A DNA stretch of 64,000 nt, from positions 112,056 to 176,055 of the forward strand of contig LNEY01000019.1 in the NCBI GenBank assembly GCA_001464195.1, written 5' to 3'. The notes under the pieces were generated by a model. It did not search any database, was not told the origin of the DNA, and worked only from the letters and a program-made list of their open reading frames with translations. Position numbers and translations under genes: made by a program. This document shows positions 10,759 to 20,305 of the stretch, one piece after another. The stretch's first letter is position 1. Every line of letters begins with the position of its first letter. Origin of the DNA: Burkholderiales bacterium Ga0077547. Lineage in GTDB: Bacteria > Pseudomonadota > Gammaproteobacteria > Burkholderiales > Burkholderiaceae_C.

Positions 10759-11502
10759 ATGAGTTCTGCCATCCGGTCGATGCTGGACGACCCCGATTTC
10801 CGCAGAGGTGCGCACGAGATGCGCGGCCTGGCGGCCGGCATCGGCGCCTGGGGGCTGGTCACGGGTGTGGCAATGGTCAAGGGTGGCCTCAGCGTGCCCC
10901 TGGCCGCCCTGATGACGCTGCTCGTGTATGCCGGCAGCGCCCAGCTCGCAGCACTGCCCTTGCTGGCGGCCGGGGCGCCGATGTGGGTGATCTGGGCCGC
11001 GGCTTTCTGCGTCAACCTGCGCTTCGTGATCTACAGCGCCCACTGGCGCGCGGTCTTTGCGCACGTGCCACGTCGCTACAGGTTGATGCTGGGCTACCTG
11101 GCGGTCGATCTGAGCCTCATTGGGTTCCAGCGTGCCTACCCCACCGATGAACAAGGCCCGAGTCGCGCGCCGGGGCAACTGCCCTACTTCCTCGGCGGAG
11201 CGCTGCTGCTGTGGGCGGCCTGGCAGGTGCCTTCGCTGATCGGCATCGCGCTGGCCAACGTGATCCCGGACGCCTGGGGCCTGGGCTTTGCCGGAACGCT
11301 GGCGATGGTCGGCATCACCTACAGCCTGTTGTCCGACCGCAGCACCTGGGTGGTCGCGGGCGTGGCGGGCACCGCGGCGGTGGTGGCCTTTGCACTGCCC
11401 CTGAAGCTCAACATCATCGTCGCGATCGTCGCCGCAGTGGCCGCCGGGCTGCTGATCGAGCAGGGGCAGAACGCCGCCCGGCGCCTGCAACGGTCGGCCT
11501 GA
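10759..11502 (+). CDS. azlC: AzlC family branched-chain amino acid exporter, large subunit
   Basis: 247 aa from ATG 10759; a GTG 21 bp upstream is a possible alternative. AzlC/YgaZ proteins pair with a small AzlD/YgaH subunit to export branched-chain amino acids. The sequence shows the family opening (DDPDFRRGAHEMRGLAAGIGAWGLVTGVAM), the conserved VYAGSAQLAALPLLAAGAP segment, NLRFVIYSAHWR and several hydrophobic helices, about seven in total. The adjacent small membrane gene 23 bp downstream fits AzlD, which strongly supports the assignment. Substrate specificity is inferred from the family only. Confidence 0.88.
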   Translation: MSSAIRSMLDDPDFRRGAHEMRGLAAGIGAWGLVTGVAMVKGGLSVPLAALMTLLVYAGSAQLAALPLLAAGAPMWVIWAAAFCVNLRFVIYSAHWRAVFAHVPRRYRLMLGYLAVDLSLIGFQRAYPTDEQGPSRAPGQLPYFLGGALLLWAAWQVPSLIGIALANVIPDAWGLGFAGTLAMVGITYSLLSDRSTWVVAGVAGTAAVVAFALPLKLNIIVAIVAAVAAGLLIEQGQNAARRLQRSA

Positions 11503-11525
11503 TGCAGCCCGGCTGATCCCGCCCC

Positions 11526-11858
11526 ATGAGTGACGCCGCGTACACCACGATCACCATCGTCGGGCTGGCCATCATCACCGTTGTCTCGCGGGGGTTCTTC
11601 CTGTTTCCCGAGCGCGAGGTGCCGATTCCCACCTGGCTGCAGCGCGGCCTGAAGGTGGCTCCGCTGGCCGCGCTGTCGGCGGTCATCGTGCCCGAGATCG
11701 TGATGACGCAGGGCCAGCTCATCAACACCTGGCAGGACGCCCGGCTGCCGGCCGCGCTGGTGGCCACACTCTGGTACGCCTGGCGCCCCGGGGTGCTGGG
11801 GCCGCTGCTGGCGGGGCTCGCGGTGTACCTGCCGTTGCGGCTGATGTTCGGCTGGTGA
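11526..11858 (+). CDS. azlD: AzlD family branched-chain amino acid exporter, small subunit
   Basis: 110 aa, about the normal length of AzlD/YgaH. It is almost entirely hydrophobic with about three to four helices: YTTITIVGLAIITVVSRG, PLAALSAVIVPEIVM and VLGPLLAGLAVYLPLRL. The early SRGFFLFPEREVP and later TWLQRGLKVAPLAALSA are typical of the family. It lies 23 bp after azlC and is probably co-transcribed. The next gene (pgk) starts 58 bp later and is functionally unrelated. Confidence 0.85.
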   Translation: MSDAAYTTITIVGLAIITVVSRGFFLFPEREVPIPTWLQRGLKVAPLAALSAVIVPEIVMTQGQLINTWQDARLPAALVATLWYAWRPGVLGPLLAGLAVYLPLRLMFGW

Positions 11859-11916
11859 GCGGCACAGCGCGAGGGGCCGACCTTAAACTCAGCTCGCCAC
11901 ACGACCCATTCCGCCC

Positions 11917-13134
11917 ATGAAAGCCCTTCGATTCACCGATCTCATCGCCGCCAACCGCGTCGCAGGCCAGCGGGTGTTCATCCGCGTTGATTTCAACGTG
12001 CCGCAGGACGACGCCGGCCGCATCACCGACGACACCCGCATCCGGTTGTCGCTGCCCTGCATCGAGGCCGCGCTGAAGGCCGGCGCGTCGGTGATGGTCA
12101 CCTCGCACCTGGGCCGGCCGAAAGAGGGCCACTGGACCGCCGAAGACTCGCTGGCACCGATTGCATCGCATGTCAGTGAACTGCTGGGCCGCCCGGCGCC
12201 GCTGATCCGGGACTGGGTCGACGGCGTGGCGGTGAACGGCCGCCCGCTGGCCGCTGGCGAACTGGTGCTGCTGGAGAACTGCCGCCTGAATGTCGGTGAG
12301 GCCAAGAACGACGGGGCGCTGAGCCGCAAGATGGCAGCGCTCTGCGACATCTATGTCAACGACGCGTTCGGCGCCGCGCACCGCGCACAGGCCTCCACGC
12401 ACGGCATCGCGAAGTACGCCCGCACCGCCTGCGCGGGCCCGCTGTTGGCCGGCGAAGCCGACGCCATCACGAAGGTGCTGGCTGCCCCGAAGCGGCCGCT
12501 GGTCGCCATTGTCGGCGGCAGCAAGGTGAGCACCAAGCTGACGATTCTCGAAGCGTTGTCGGCCAAGGTCGACGGGCTGATCGTCGGCGGCGGCATCGCC
12601 AACACCTTCATGCTGGCCGCGGGCCTGCCGATCGGCAAGTCATTGGCAGAGGCCGACCTGGTCGACAAGGCCAGGACGGTGATCGCCTCCATGAAAGCGC
12701 GGGGCGCCGAAGTGCCGATTCCCGTCGATGTGGTCACAGCCAAGACCTTCGCGGTCGATGCGCTGGCCACAACGAAGGCTTCCACCGATGTGGCCGCCGA
12801 CGACCTGATCCTCGACATCGGCCCGAAGACCGCGGCAGCGCTGGCCGAGAAGCTGAAATCGGCCGGCACGATCGTCTGGAACGGGCCGGTTGGCGTGTTC
12901 GAGTTCGAGGCGTTCTCGCACGGCACCGAAGCCATCGCGCACGCGATCGCCGCGTCGAGCGCATTCAGCATCGCCGGTGGCGGCGACACGCTGGCAGCGA
13001 TCGCGAAGTTCGGCGTCGAGAGCGGCGTCGGCTACATCTGCACCGGTGGCGGCGCCTTCCTCGAAATGCTCGAAGGCAAGGTGCTCCCGGCCATCGAAAT
13101 CCTCGAACAGCGCGCGCAAGACGCGCCCACCTGA
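11917..13134 (+). CDS. pgk: Phosphoglycerate kinase
   Basis: 405 aa, slightly longer than many bacterial Pgk proteins but in range. It transfers phosphate between 1,3-bisphosphoglycerate and ADP in glycolysis, or the reverse in the Calvin cycle and gluconeogenesis. Diagnostic parts are [81 protein letters not shown] and the C-terminal [16 protein letters not shown] and [13 protein letters not shown]. Pyruvate kinase and aldolase follow on the same strand (spacings 50 and 187 bp), so this is a lower-glycolysis cluster as seen in other Burkholderiales. Confidence 0.97.
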   Translation: MKALRFTDLIAANRVAGQRVFIRVDFNVPQDDAGRITDDTRIRLSLPCIEAALKAGASVMVTSHLGRPKEGHWTAEDSLAPIASHVSELLGRPAPLIRDWVDGVAVNGRPLAAGELVLLENCRLNVGEAKNDGALSRKMAALCDIYVNDAFGAAHRAQASTHGIAKYARTACAGPLLAGEADAITKVLAAPKRPLVAIVGGSKVSTKLTILEALSAKVDGLIVGGGIANTFMLAAGLPIGKSLAEADLVDKARTVIASMKARGAEVPIPVDVVTAKTFAVDALATTKASTDVAADDLILDIGPKTAAALAEKLKSAGTIVWNGPVGVFEFEAFSHGTEAIAHAIAASSAFSIAGGGDTLAAIAKFGVESGVGYICTGGGAFLEMLEGKVLPAIEILEQRAQDAPT

Positions 13135-13184
13135 CCGGTCACCGAGCTCAAGGCACGGCCTGGCCCTTCCACGAAGAACCGACC

Positions 13185-14615
13185 ATGCTGCGTGCCACCA
13201 AGATCGTCGCCACCCTCGGGCCCGCCTCCAGCTCCGCCGAGGTGCTCGAGCGGATGATCCGCGCCGGCGTCGACGTGATGCGGCTGAATTTTTCACACGG
13301 CAGCGCGCAGGACCACATTGACCGCGCCGCACTGGTGCGCGAGGTGGCCCAGCGGGTGGGCAAGGAGATCGCCCTGATGGCCGATCTGCAGGGCCCGAAG
13401 ATCCGTGTCGGCAAGTTCGAGGGCGGCAAGACGATGCTCGAAGCGGGGCAGACCTTCGTGCTCGATGGCGAGACCACCGCGCTCGGTACGAATGAGCGCG
13501 TCGGTCTGGACTACAAGGAACTGCCGCGCGACGTGCGCCCGGGCGACACGCTGCTGCTCAACGACGGGCTGCTGAAGCTCACCGTCGATGCGGTGCGCGG
13601 GGCCGAAGTGCACACCACCGTGGTGATCGGCGGCGAGCTGTCGAACAACAAGGGCATCAACAAGGCCGGTGGCGGCCTGACCGCGCCAGCCCTGACAGCC
13701 AAGGACATGGAAGACATCAAGACCGCGATGAGCTTCCAGTGCGAGTACCTGGCGGTGAGCTTTCCGAAGAGCGCGACCGACATGGAAATGGCGCGCCAGC
13801 TTGCCAACCTGGCCGGTGAGCCCTACAAGCACAAGGCGGCGCTGATCGCCAAGATCGAACGCAGCGAGGCGATTCCGGTGCTGGAAAGCATCCTCAAGGC
13901 TAGCGACGGCATCATGGTCGCGCGTGGCGACCTGGCGGTGGAAGTGGGCAATGCGACGGTGCCTGCGCTGCAGAAGAAGATGATCAAGATGGCGCGCGAG
14001 CTTGATCGCATCGTCATCACCGCCACGCAGATGATGGAGTCGATGATCGTCAACCCGGTGCCCACGCGCGCCGAGGTCAGCGATGTGGCGAACGCGGTGC
14101 TCGACGGCACCGACGCCGTGATGCTCAGCGCCGAGACGGCCGCGGGCAAGTACCCGGTAGAGACGGTCGAGATGATGGCCTCGATCTGCCTGGAGGCCGA
14201 GCGCGCCGAGGAAATCTCGCTCGACGCCGGCTTCACCAACAAGCTGTTCGGCCGCATCGACCAGTCGATCGCGATGGCCGCACTGTTCACCGCGCACCAC
14301 CTGGGCTGCAAGGCCATCCTGGCGTTGACCGAATCGGGTTCGACCGCGCTCTGGATGAGCCGGCACAAGGTCCATGTGCCCATCTACGGCCTGACCTCGA
14401 AGCTCAACAGCCAACGCAAGATGGCGCTGTACCGCAATGTGAGGCCGCTGCTGATGCCCAACTTCACCGACCGCGATCAGGCACTGGCCTGTGCCGAGGG
14501 CTTGCTGGTCGAACAGGGTGTGCTCAAGCCGGGCGACACCTACGCGATCACCGTCGGCGAGCCGATGGGCTACCCCGGCGGCACCAACATGCTGAAGGTC
14601 TGCCGGGTGGCGTGA
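13185..14615 (+). CDS. pyk: Pyruvate kinase
   Basis: 476 aa, standard length. It converts phosphoenolpyruvate and ADP to pyruvate and ATP. Visible motifs are the N-terminal ATKIVATLGPASSS, FSHGSAQDH, MADLQGPKIRVG, the active-site Lys region ALIAKIERSEAIPVLE, GIMVARGDLAVEVG, ITATQMMESMI with PTRAEVSDVANAVLDGTDA, and a C-terminal allosteric domain ending PMGYPGGTNMLKVCRVA. It lies 50 bp downstream of pgk and is probably co-transcribed. After its stop there is a 187 bp gap before fba that contains short GC-rich inverted repeats, for example CCCGC-ACTC-GCGGG, so transcription may be attenuated there. Confidence 0.97.
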   Translation: MLRATKIVATLGPASSSAEVLERMIRAGVDVMRLNFSHGSAQDHIDRAALVREVAQRVGKEIALMADLQGPKIRVGKFEGGKTMLEAGQTFVLDGETTALGTNERVGLDYKELPRDVRPGDTLLLNDGLLKLTVDAVRGAEVHTTVVIGGELSNNKGINKAGGGLTAPALTAKDMEDIKTAMSFQCEYLAVSFPKSATDMEMARQLANLAGEPYKHKAALIAKIERSEAIPVLESILKASDGIMVARGDLAVEVGNATVPALQKKMIKMARELDRIVITATQMMESMIVNPVPTRAEVSDVANAVLDGTDAVMLSAETAAGKYPVETVEMMASICLEAERAEEISLDAGFTNKLFGRIDQSIAMAALFTAHHLGCKAILALTESGSTALWMSRHKVHVPIYGLTSKLNSQRKMALYRNVRPLLMPNFTDRDQALACAEGLLVEQGVLKPGDTYAITVGEPMGYPGGTNMLKVCRVA

Positions 14616-14802
14616 CGCACCGCAGCGCGACATTCCGCACAGGTCAGCGCTCCCGCACTCGCGGGGGTGCCGGTGGGGGCCGAAAACCCGGCCGATACAA
14701 TGATTTTCAGTACGGAGGGCGCTGCTTCGGCGGCCCATTTGCCTCGCTGGCAACGGTCAGCCAGGCCACCTCTCGAGTTCCCACACTCCACGAGAAACGA
14801 CC
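14616..14802 (+). promoter_or_regulatory. pyk-fba intergenic region with possible promoter
   Basis: This 187 bp gap contains two small GC-rich inverted repeats (CCCGC...GCGGG near 14652 and GGCCG...CGGCC near 14679) followed at once by TACAAT at 14696-14701, a good sigma70 -10 match, about 100 bp upstream of the fba start. No convincing -35 box is seen. The layout fits partial termination after pyk and an own promoter for fba. Confidence 0.3.
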
Positions 14803-15867
14803 ATGCCACTCGTCTCCATGCGCCAGCTGCTCGACCATGCCGCCGAGCACAGCTATGGCATCCCCGCCTTCAACGTCAACAACCTTGAGCAGGTGCAGGC
14901 CGTGATGCAGGCTGCCAGCGAGGTGGGCGCGCCGGTGATCCTGCAGGCCAGTGCCGGCGCCCGCAAGTACGCTGGCGAGCCCTTCATCAAGCACCTGATC
15001 CAGGCCGCCACCGAGGCCTACCCGCAGGTGCCCCTGGTGATGCACCAGGACCACGGCACCAGTGTCAAAATCTGCGAAGGGGCCATCAACCTGGGCTTCG
15101 GCTCGGTGATGATGGACGGCTCGCTGATGGAAGACGGCAAGACGCCCTCGAGCTTCGACTACAACATGCAGGTCACCCGCAAGGTCGTCGACATGGCGCA
15201 TGCGGTCGGTGTCACCGTCGAGGGCGAGCTCGGCTGCCTGGGCAACCTCGAGACCGGCGATGCCGGCGAGGAAGACGGCATCGGCGCGGTCGGCAAGCTG
15301 GACCACAGCCAGATGCTCACCGACCCTGAAGAGGCCGCCGTCTTCGTGAAGGCCACGCAGCTCGATGCGCTGGCCATCGCCATCGGCACCAGCCACGGCG
15401 CTTACAAGTTCAGCCGCAAGCCCACGGGGGACATCCTGGCCATCGGGCGCGTGAAGGAGATCCACAAGCGGATTCCGAACACGCACCTGGTGATGCACGG
15501 CTCCTCCAGCGTGCCGTCGGAGCTGCTGGCCATCATCAACCAGTACGGCGGCAAGATGAAGGAGACCTTCGGCGTGCCGATCGAGGAGATCCAGGAAGCC
15601 ATCAAGCACGGCGTGCGCAAGATCAACATCGATACCGACATCCGCCTGGCGATGACCGGTGCGGTGCGCAAATTCCTCGCCGAGAACCCCGACAAGTTCG
15701 ACGCCCGCGAGTGGCTCAAGCCCGCACGCGAAGCGGCCTACAAGGTGTGCAAGCAACGCTACCTGGAGTTCGGCTGCGAAGGCCAGGGGCCGAAGATCAA
15801 GCCGGAGTCGCTGCAGGTCATCGCGCAGCGCTACGCGAAGGGCGAGCTGGCCCAGACCGTGGTCTGA
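14803..15867 (+). CDS. fba: Fructose-bisphosphate aldolase, class II
   Basis: 354 aa zinc-dependent aldolase that cleaves or forms fructose-1,6-bisphosphate (and sedoheptulose bisphosphate in the Calvin subtype). Diagnostic parts are [18 protein letters not shown], the Zn/substrate motif [61 protein letters not shown] and [17 protein letters not shown]. It matches the CbbA-like class IIB form common in betaproteobacteria. It continues the pgk-pyk cluster and is followed 34 bp later by purC, so co-transcription with purC is likely. Confidence 0.96.
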   Translation: MPLVSMRQLLDHAAEHSYGIPAFNVNNLEQVQAVMQAASEVGAPVILQASAGARKYAGEPFIKHLIQAATEAYPQVPLVMHQDHGTSVKICEGAINLGFGSVMMDGSLMEDGKTPSSFDYNMQVTRKVVDMAHAVGVTVEGELGCLGNLETGDAGEEDGIGAVGKLDHSQMLTDPEEAAVFVKATQLDALAIAIGTSHGAYKFSRKPTGDILAIGRVKEIHKRIPNTHLVMHGSSSVPSELLAIINQYGGKMKETFGVPIEEIQEAIKHGVRKINIDTDIRLAMTGAVRKFLAENPDKFDAREWLKPAREAAYKVCKQRYLEFGCEGQGPKIKPESLQVIAQRYAKGELAQTVV

Positions 15868-15901
15868 TCCTTTCCGAACTCACAGACGAACTCGCCGCGC
15901 C

Positions 15902-16810
15902 ATGACTGAAGCCTTGCTCGAAAGCCGCCTGCACAGCCTGCCCCTGCTGGCGCGTGGCAAGGTCCGCGACAACTACGCCGTCGGCGCTGATCGACTTCTC
16001 ATGATCGCCAGCGACCGCCTCAGCGCCTTCGATGTGGTGATGGGCGAGCCGATCCCGGGCAAGGGCCGGTTGCTGACCGAGATGGCGCTGTTCTGGTTCG
16101 AGCGGCTGGGGGGCATCGTGCCCAATCACCTGACCGGCGAAGCGCCCGAAAGCGTCGTGGCTGCCGATGAACGCGAGCAGGTGGTCGGCCGTTCGATGCT
16201 GGTCAAGCGCCTGAAACCGCTGCCGGTCGAGGCGGTGGTGCGCGGCTATCTGGCGGGCAGCGGCTGGAAGGAGTACCAGCAAAGCCGCTCGGTATGCGGG
16301 GTCGCATTGCCAGAGGGGTTGGTCAACGCGGCGAAGTTGCCGCAGCCGATCTTCACGCCGGCCACCAAGGCCGAGATGGGCGACCACGACGAGAACATTT
16401 CGTACGAGCGCATGGCCGAGATCATCGGCGCGCCGCTGGCTGCGCAAGTGCGGGAGGTGTCCATCGCGCTGTACCAGACGGCCGCCGCGTATGCGCTGAC
16501 CAAGGGCATCATCATCGCGGACACCAAGTTCGAATTCGGTCTGGATGCCCAGGGAACACTGACGCTGATGGACGAGGTGCTGACACCCGACTCGTCGCGC
16601 TTCTGGCCGCTGGAGGGCTATCAGGCTGCGTTGCGCGATGGCCTCAACCCGCCCAGCTACGACAAGCAGTTCGTGCGCGATTGGCTGGAACAGGCGGTTG
16701 TTGCTGGAACGCCGTGGAACAAGAAGGCCCCCGCCCCTGCGCTGCCAGCGGCGGTGGTGGAACACACCGCCGCAACTTACCGTGAAGCCCTGCAACGCCT
16801 GACACGATGA
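15902..16810 (+). CDS. purC: Phosphoribosylaminoimidazole-succinocarboxamide synthase (SAICAR synthase)
   Basis: 302 aa from ATG 15902; the frame is open further upstream, but there it overlaps fba and is not homologous. PurC joins aspartate to CAIR using ATP in purine synthesis. Motifs seen are [101 protein letters not shown] and [14 protein letters not shown]. The length is that of the longer PurC subtype. Its last four bases overlap the start of the next gene (ATGA), which implies translational coupling with the TPR-like protein. Confidence 0.97.
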   Translation: MTEALLESRLHSLPLLARGKVRDNYAVGADRLLMIASDRLSAFDVVMGEPIPGKGRLLTEMALFWFERLGGIVPNHLTGEAPESVVAADEREQVVGRSMLVKRLKPLPVEAVVRGYLAGSGWKEYQQSRSVCGVALPEGLVNAAKLPQPIFTPATKAEMGDHDENISYERMAEIIGAPLAAQVREVSIALYQTAAAYALTKGIIIADTKFEFGLDAQGTLTLMDEVLTPDSSRFWPLEGYQAALRDGLNPPSYDKQFVRDWLEQAVVAGTPWNKKAPAPALPAAVVEHTAATYREALQRLTR

Positions 16811-17919
16811 AACCGCCCCCGTCGCCGATGATGGCGCGGCTCGACGCCGCGCTGGCTGCCTCCAGGCATCCGGTCGATGCGGCATGTGTTCGGGCCGAGC
16901 GGGCCGGCTTGCTGGCGCGGCAGGGCCATCTCGACGAAGCCAATGCCGAGTTGCAAATCCTGCGAGGCGACTTCGCCCAGCGACCGGCCGCGGTGGTCAC
17001 GGTGTGGATCTGCGTCGTCGAGGCGTGGATCGAGCAGTACAGCGGCCGCCCTTCGCTCGGACGCGACAAGATGCGGCGCGCTCAGGCACTGAGTGCCGCG
17101 GCCCGGCTGAAACCGCTACAGGCGCTCAGTGCCGCCTGGCTGGCGCATCTCGGCTACATGCAGGACGACTTCGACGACATGGCGAAGTACCTCGCCCTGG
17201 CAATGCAACTGGCGGAGCCCGATCACCACGCCGCACGGGCGCGCGCTGCGCTGGTGGCCGCCTCGGGCTACCACTGGGCCAATCGCCTCGACCTCGCACA
17301 GCCCTGGTACACCCGCGCCCGGGAGCATGCGGTGGCCGATGCCGACGACGCCCTGCTCAGCATCGTCACCTTCATGATGGCGTGCCACCGTTGCAATCAT
17401 GTGTCGCGGGCCTCGATCTTCGGCAGTGTCGACGGTGCCGAAGCCCGCCGTGCACAGGCATGGCTCGATGCTTCGGTCAACCTCGACCAGTGGGTCGGGG
17501 CGGCTCCCCAGGACAGTTTCGTCTGCACACTGCGCGCGCAGCTGTATTCCGCCGAGCAACAGCACGCGCAGGCCCTCGCGCTGTACGAAGCCCATCTGGC
17601 CGATGCCGACCGGCAGGGTCTGGCGCACATGCGCGCGGCGCACTTGGCCGATCAGGCCTGGTGCCGCTTTCACACCGGCGACACCCACGGCGCTCGCACC
17701 GACGCGACCGCTGCCGCCGCGTTGATCGACCCTGGCATGTACGTCGAAGACCTGGCCATCGCCTGCGGGCGGCTCGACCAGGTATTCGAGGCGCTGGGCG
17801 ACATCGACGCCTCGCTGCGCCACCGCCAGATGGCCCGCGAGCACTGGGCGACGCACCAGACCATGATGCAGTCCATGATCGACCTGCTGGCTCGGGCGCT
17901 GGCGACCGAGGCACACTGA
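16807..17919 (+). CDS. TPR-like helical repeat protein of unknown function
   Basis: 370 aa, Ala-rich and predicted all-helical. Repeated helix pairs of tetratricopeptide character can be seen: [59 protein letters not shown] and [26 protein letters not shown]. No signal peptide, membrane segment or enzyme motif is visible, so it is probably a cytosolic scaffold or regulatory protein. Its start overlaps the purC stop by 4 bp and the PabB-PabC frame begins 2 bp after its stop, so it sits tightly between two folate/purine enzymes. That suggests an operon, but no known role links it to these pathways. I do not recognise a named family. Confidence 0.7.
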   Translation: MKPPPSPMMARLDAALAASRHPVDAACVRAERAGLLARQGHLDEANAELQILRGDFAQRPAAVVTVWICVVEAWIEQYSGRPSLGRDKMRRAQALSAAARLKPLQALSAAWLAHLGYMQDDFDDMAKYLALAMQLAEPDHHAARARAALVAASGYHWANRLDLAQPWYTRAREHAVADADDALLSIVTFMMACHRCNHVSRASIFGSVDGAEARRAQAWLDASVNLDQWVGAAPQDSFVCTLRAQLYSAEQQHAQALALYEAHLADADRQGLAHMRAAHLADQAWCRFHTGDTHGARTDATAAAALIDPGMYVEDLAIACGRLDQVFEALGDIDASLRHRQMAREHWATHQTMMQSMIDLLARALATEAH

Positions 17920-17921
17920 AC

Positions 17922-19853
17922 GTGCCACCGGCCGTCGCGCTGGACGCGCCTGAACGCGGGCGTCGCTGCGTCGCGCTGCTCGACGACCGCGATGCCTCGC
18001 ACGATCAACCCACGAGCCGCGCCTACCGCGGTTTCGTGCGTGAGCACCGCTGCACCGACCCCGCCACGCTGGCGACCACCTGGGCCGCAGTCGATGCCGA
18101 TCTGCGCAGGGGGCTGCATGCGCTGTTGCTGGCCGACTACGAGTGGGGCGCCAAACTGCTGCAAGCAGGGCACCGGTCGTTGGCAGGCGACGACCCCGCG
18201 GCGTTGCGCGTGCTGATGTTCACCGACTGCGCAAAGCTGTCGCGGGTCGCGGCCGACGCCTGGCTGGACGAACTTGAATCGAGCGCGGGTGATGCGGGCA
18301 TGCGCGATGTTGCCGGCGTGATGAACCTCGAAGCCAGCGTCGACAAGCCGGCCTTCACTCAGGCGATCCATCGCATTCAAGAGGCCATCCGTGCTGGAGA
18401 GACCTACCAGGTCAACTACAGCTACCGCCTGCACGGGCAGGCTTACGGCTCGCCCGTGCAGCTGTACCGCCGCTTGCGCGCGCTGCAACCGGTGGCGTTC
18501 GGGGCATACATCCAGCTGCCGTGCGGCGAAGGGGTGCCGCCGTGCGACGGTGAGACCACACACGTGCTTTCATGCTCGCCCGAGCTGTTTCTGCGGCACG
18601 ACGACGGGCTGCTGACCGCGCGGCCGATGAAGGGCACCGCGTCACGCACCTTCACGCCCGAGGCCGACAGCGAAACCGCGCGTCACCTCTCGCTCGATGT
18701 GAAGAACCGCGCCGAGAACCTGATGATCGTCGACCTGCTGCGCAACGACCTCGGCCGCATTGCGCAAACCGGCTCGGTGCAGGTGCCTGACCTGTTCGCC
18801 ATCGAGCCGTACTCGACGGTGTTCCAGATGACCTCGACGGTGCAGGCGCGCGTGCGGCCGGAGGTGGATTTCCCGGCGCTGCTGCGCGCGGTGTTCCCCT
18901 GCGGCTCGATCACCGGCGCGCCCAAGCACAACACGATGGACTGGATCGCGCAGCTGGAGTCGACACCACGCGGCTTGTACTGCGGCGCCATCGGGTGGGT
19001 CGAGGCACCGCCAGGTGAGGCACGACTGGGCAACTTTTGCCTGTCGGTGGCGATTCGCACCCTCACCCTCGGTGCCGAGGCCCAGGGCCGGCGACCGGCG
19101 CGGCTGGGCATCGGCGCTGGGATCGTGCTCGACAGCCGGGCCGACGAGGAATTCGAGGAGTGCCGGCTCAAGGCGCGTTTCCTGACCGGGGCGCCACCGG
19201 GCTTCGAGCTGTTCGAGACCATGCATGCAACCCGCGGTCAGGGCGTTGCGCTCCTGGAATTGCACCTCGCGCGACTCGGCCGCAGTGCGCAGGCACTGGG
19301 CTTCGCCTTCGATCGCGACGCCGCACAGCGCAAGGTGGATTTGCAGCTGAGCCGATGGGTCGATGAGCCGCACGAACACCATCGCCTGCGTCTGTCGCTC
19401 GGCCACGATGGCCGCCTGCAGCTGACGCACGCCGCACTGCCCGCGCTGCCGCCCGGCCTCGAAGGCGCCTCGGTATCGCTGCTGATCTCCGCGCAACGAT
19501 TGCCGAACGTTCAACCCTTGTCGGCCCACAAAACCACACGGCGTCAGCACTACGACGAAGGTGTGCGCGCCGCCGAGGCGGTAGGCGCGTTCGACAGCCT
19601 GTTTCTCACCGAAGACGGGCGGCTGGTCGAAGGTGGACGCACCTCGGTCTTCCTGCAGCTCAACGGTGGCTGGTGCACCCCACCGGTCGCCGACGGTGCG
19701 CTGCCCGGCGTGATGCGCGGCCTGGTGCTGGCCGATCCACGATGGCAGGCCACAGAGCGCAGCCTGAGCGCTGCCGACCTGGCGCGCGCCGAGGCCATCA
19801 TGGTGTGCAACGCCTTGCGCGGCACCTTGTCGGCCCGCGTGATCGCGGCCTGA
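17922..19853 (+). CDS. pabB: Aminodeoxychorismate synthase component I fused to aminodeoxychorismate lyase (PabB-PabC)
   Basis: 643 aa from GTG 17922, 2 bp after the upstream stop; the open frame continues upstream only as a shadow of the TPR-like gene. The N-terminal about 390 residues are PabB (chorismate plus ammonia to aminodeoxychorismate): IQEAIRAGETYQVNYSYRL, SPELFLR, PMKGTASR, ENLMIVDLLRNDLGRI, FPCGSITGAPK and LGIGAGIVLDS. The C-terminal about 220 residues are the PLP enzyme PabC, which releases pyruvate to give 4-aminobenzoate: FELFETMHA, QPLSAHKTTRRQHYDEG with the probable PLP lysine, and LTEDGRLVEGGRTSVFLQ. The usual amidotransferase partner (PabA) is not here. Fusion of both steps is known in other Proteobacteria. 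Confidence 0.93.
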   Translation: MPPAVALDAPERGRRCVALLDDRDASHDQPTSRAYRGFVREHRCTDPATLATTWAAVDADLRRGLHALLLADYEWGAKLLQAGHRSLAGDDPAALRVLMFTDCAKLSRVAADAWLDELESSAGDAGMRDVAGVMNLEASVDKPAFTQAIHRIQEAIRAGETYQVNYSYRLHGQAYGSPVQLYRRLRALQPVAFGAYIQLPCGEGVPPCDGETTHVLSCSPELFLRHDDGLLTARPMKGTASRTFTPEADSETARHLSLDVKNRAENLMIVDLLRNDLGRIAQTGSVQVPDLFAIEPYSTVFQMTSTVQARVRPEVDFPALLRAVFPCGSITGAPKHNTMDWIAQLESTPRGLYCGAIGWVEAPPGEARLGNFCLSVAIRTLTLGAEAQGRRPARLGIGAGIVLDSRADEEFEECRLKARFLTGAPPGFELFETMHATRGQGVALLELHLARLGRSAQALGFAFDRDAAQRKVDLQLSRWVDEPHEHHRLRLSLGHDGRLQLTHAALPALPPGLEGASVSLLISAQRLPNVQPLSAHKTTRRQHYDEGVRAAEAVGAFDSLFLTEDGRLVEGGRTSVFLQLNGGWCTPPVADGALPGVMRGLVLADPRWQATERSLSAADLARAEAIMVCNALRGTLSARVIAA

Positions 19854-19859
19854 ACCTCG

Positions 19860-19881
19860 CGCGGTTCGACTGCGAACCGCG
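19860..19881 (+). terminator. Perfect 9-bp stem-loop after pabB-pabC
   Basis: Arms CGCGGTTCG and CGAACCGCG are exactly complementary around a 4-base loop (ACTG), starting 7 bp after the pabB-pabC stop. No T tract follows, so it would be a weak or factor-assisted terminator, or a 3' stabilising hairpin. Confidence 0.5.
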
Positions 19882-19998
19882 AAACCAGGGGCATCGCTTT
19901 CGTGCGGAATGCCCTCACGAGCGGGAAAACACGGCCGATATCTGGGTCATGGCGGTCACGGCCGCCCTTTGAGACCGACAGCGCCGACAGGAGTCCTC

Positions 19999-20280
19999 AT
20001 GAAGCTCGAGCACATCGTTTTTGCCGTCGCCGCGAAGGTGGACATCGACCAGTCGTTTGTCTTCGAGTACGTGGTCTGCAGGCACATCCAGACCATCCTG
20101 CTCAAGCGCACCGCGCTGCCCTCGCTGGCGATCGACCCCGATCGCCATGTGTATGTCGATTCCAACGAACTGCACCGATGCATCGACCATGCCGCGCACT
20201 TGTTCCTCAGTGATCTGGTTCGTGCGAGCGAGATCAGCGAGGCGGCCATGGCCCGCTGGCAGCTGTCACACGCCCACTGA
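19999..20280 (+). CDS. Small conserved-looking protein of unknown function
   Basis: 93 aa from ATG 19999, chosen because ACAGGAG lies just upstream; the open frame reaches back to 19909, but those residues look non-coding. The protein reads as a compact alpha/beta fold: MKLEHIVFAVAAKVDIDQSF, then LKRTALPSLAIDPDRHVYVDS, then a helical end rich in Ala and His. No signal peptide, membrane segment or cysteine pair is present. Codon use matches its neighbours. No named family is recognised. It stands alone between the PabB-PabC hairpin and the convergent GGDEF gene. Confidence 0.6.
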   Translation: MKLEHIVFAVAAKVDIDQSFVFEYVVCRHIQTILLKRTALPSLAIDPDRHVYVDSNELHRCIDHAAHLFLSDLVRASEISEAAMARWQLSHAH

Positions 20281-20305
20281 TCCTGCGGCGAGATTTCCTG
20301 GCGCG

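Noticed and set aside
16884..17921. Upstream continuation of the PabB-PabC frame through the TPR-like gene
   Set aside because: Its amino-acid composition is Arg/Gly/Pro-rich and shows no domain, whereas the overlapping frame reads as a helical protein. The enzyme starts at GTG 17922.
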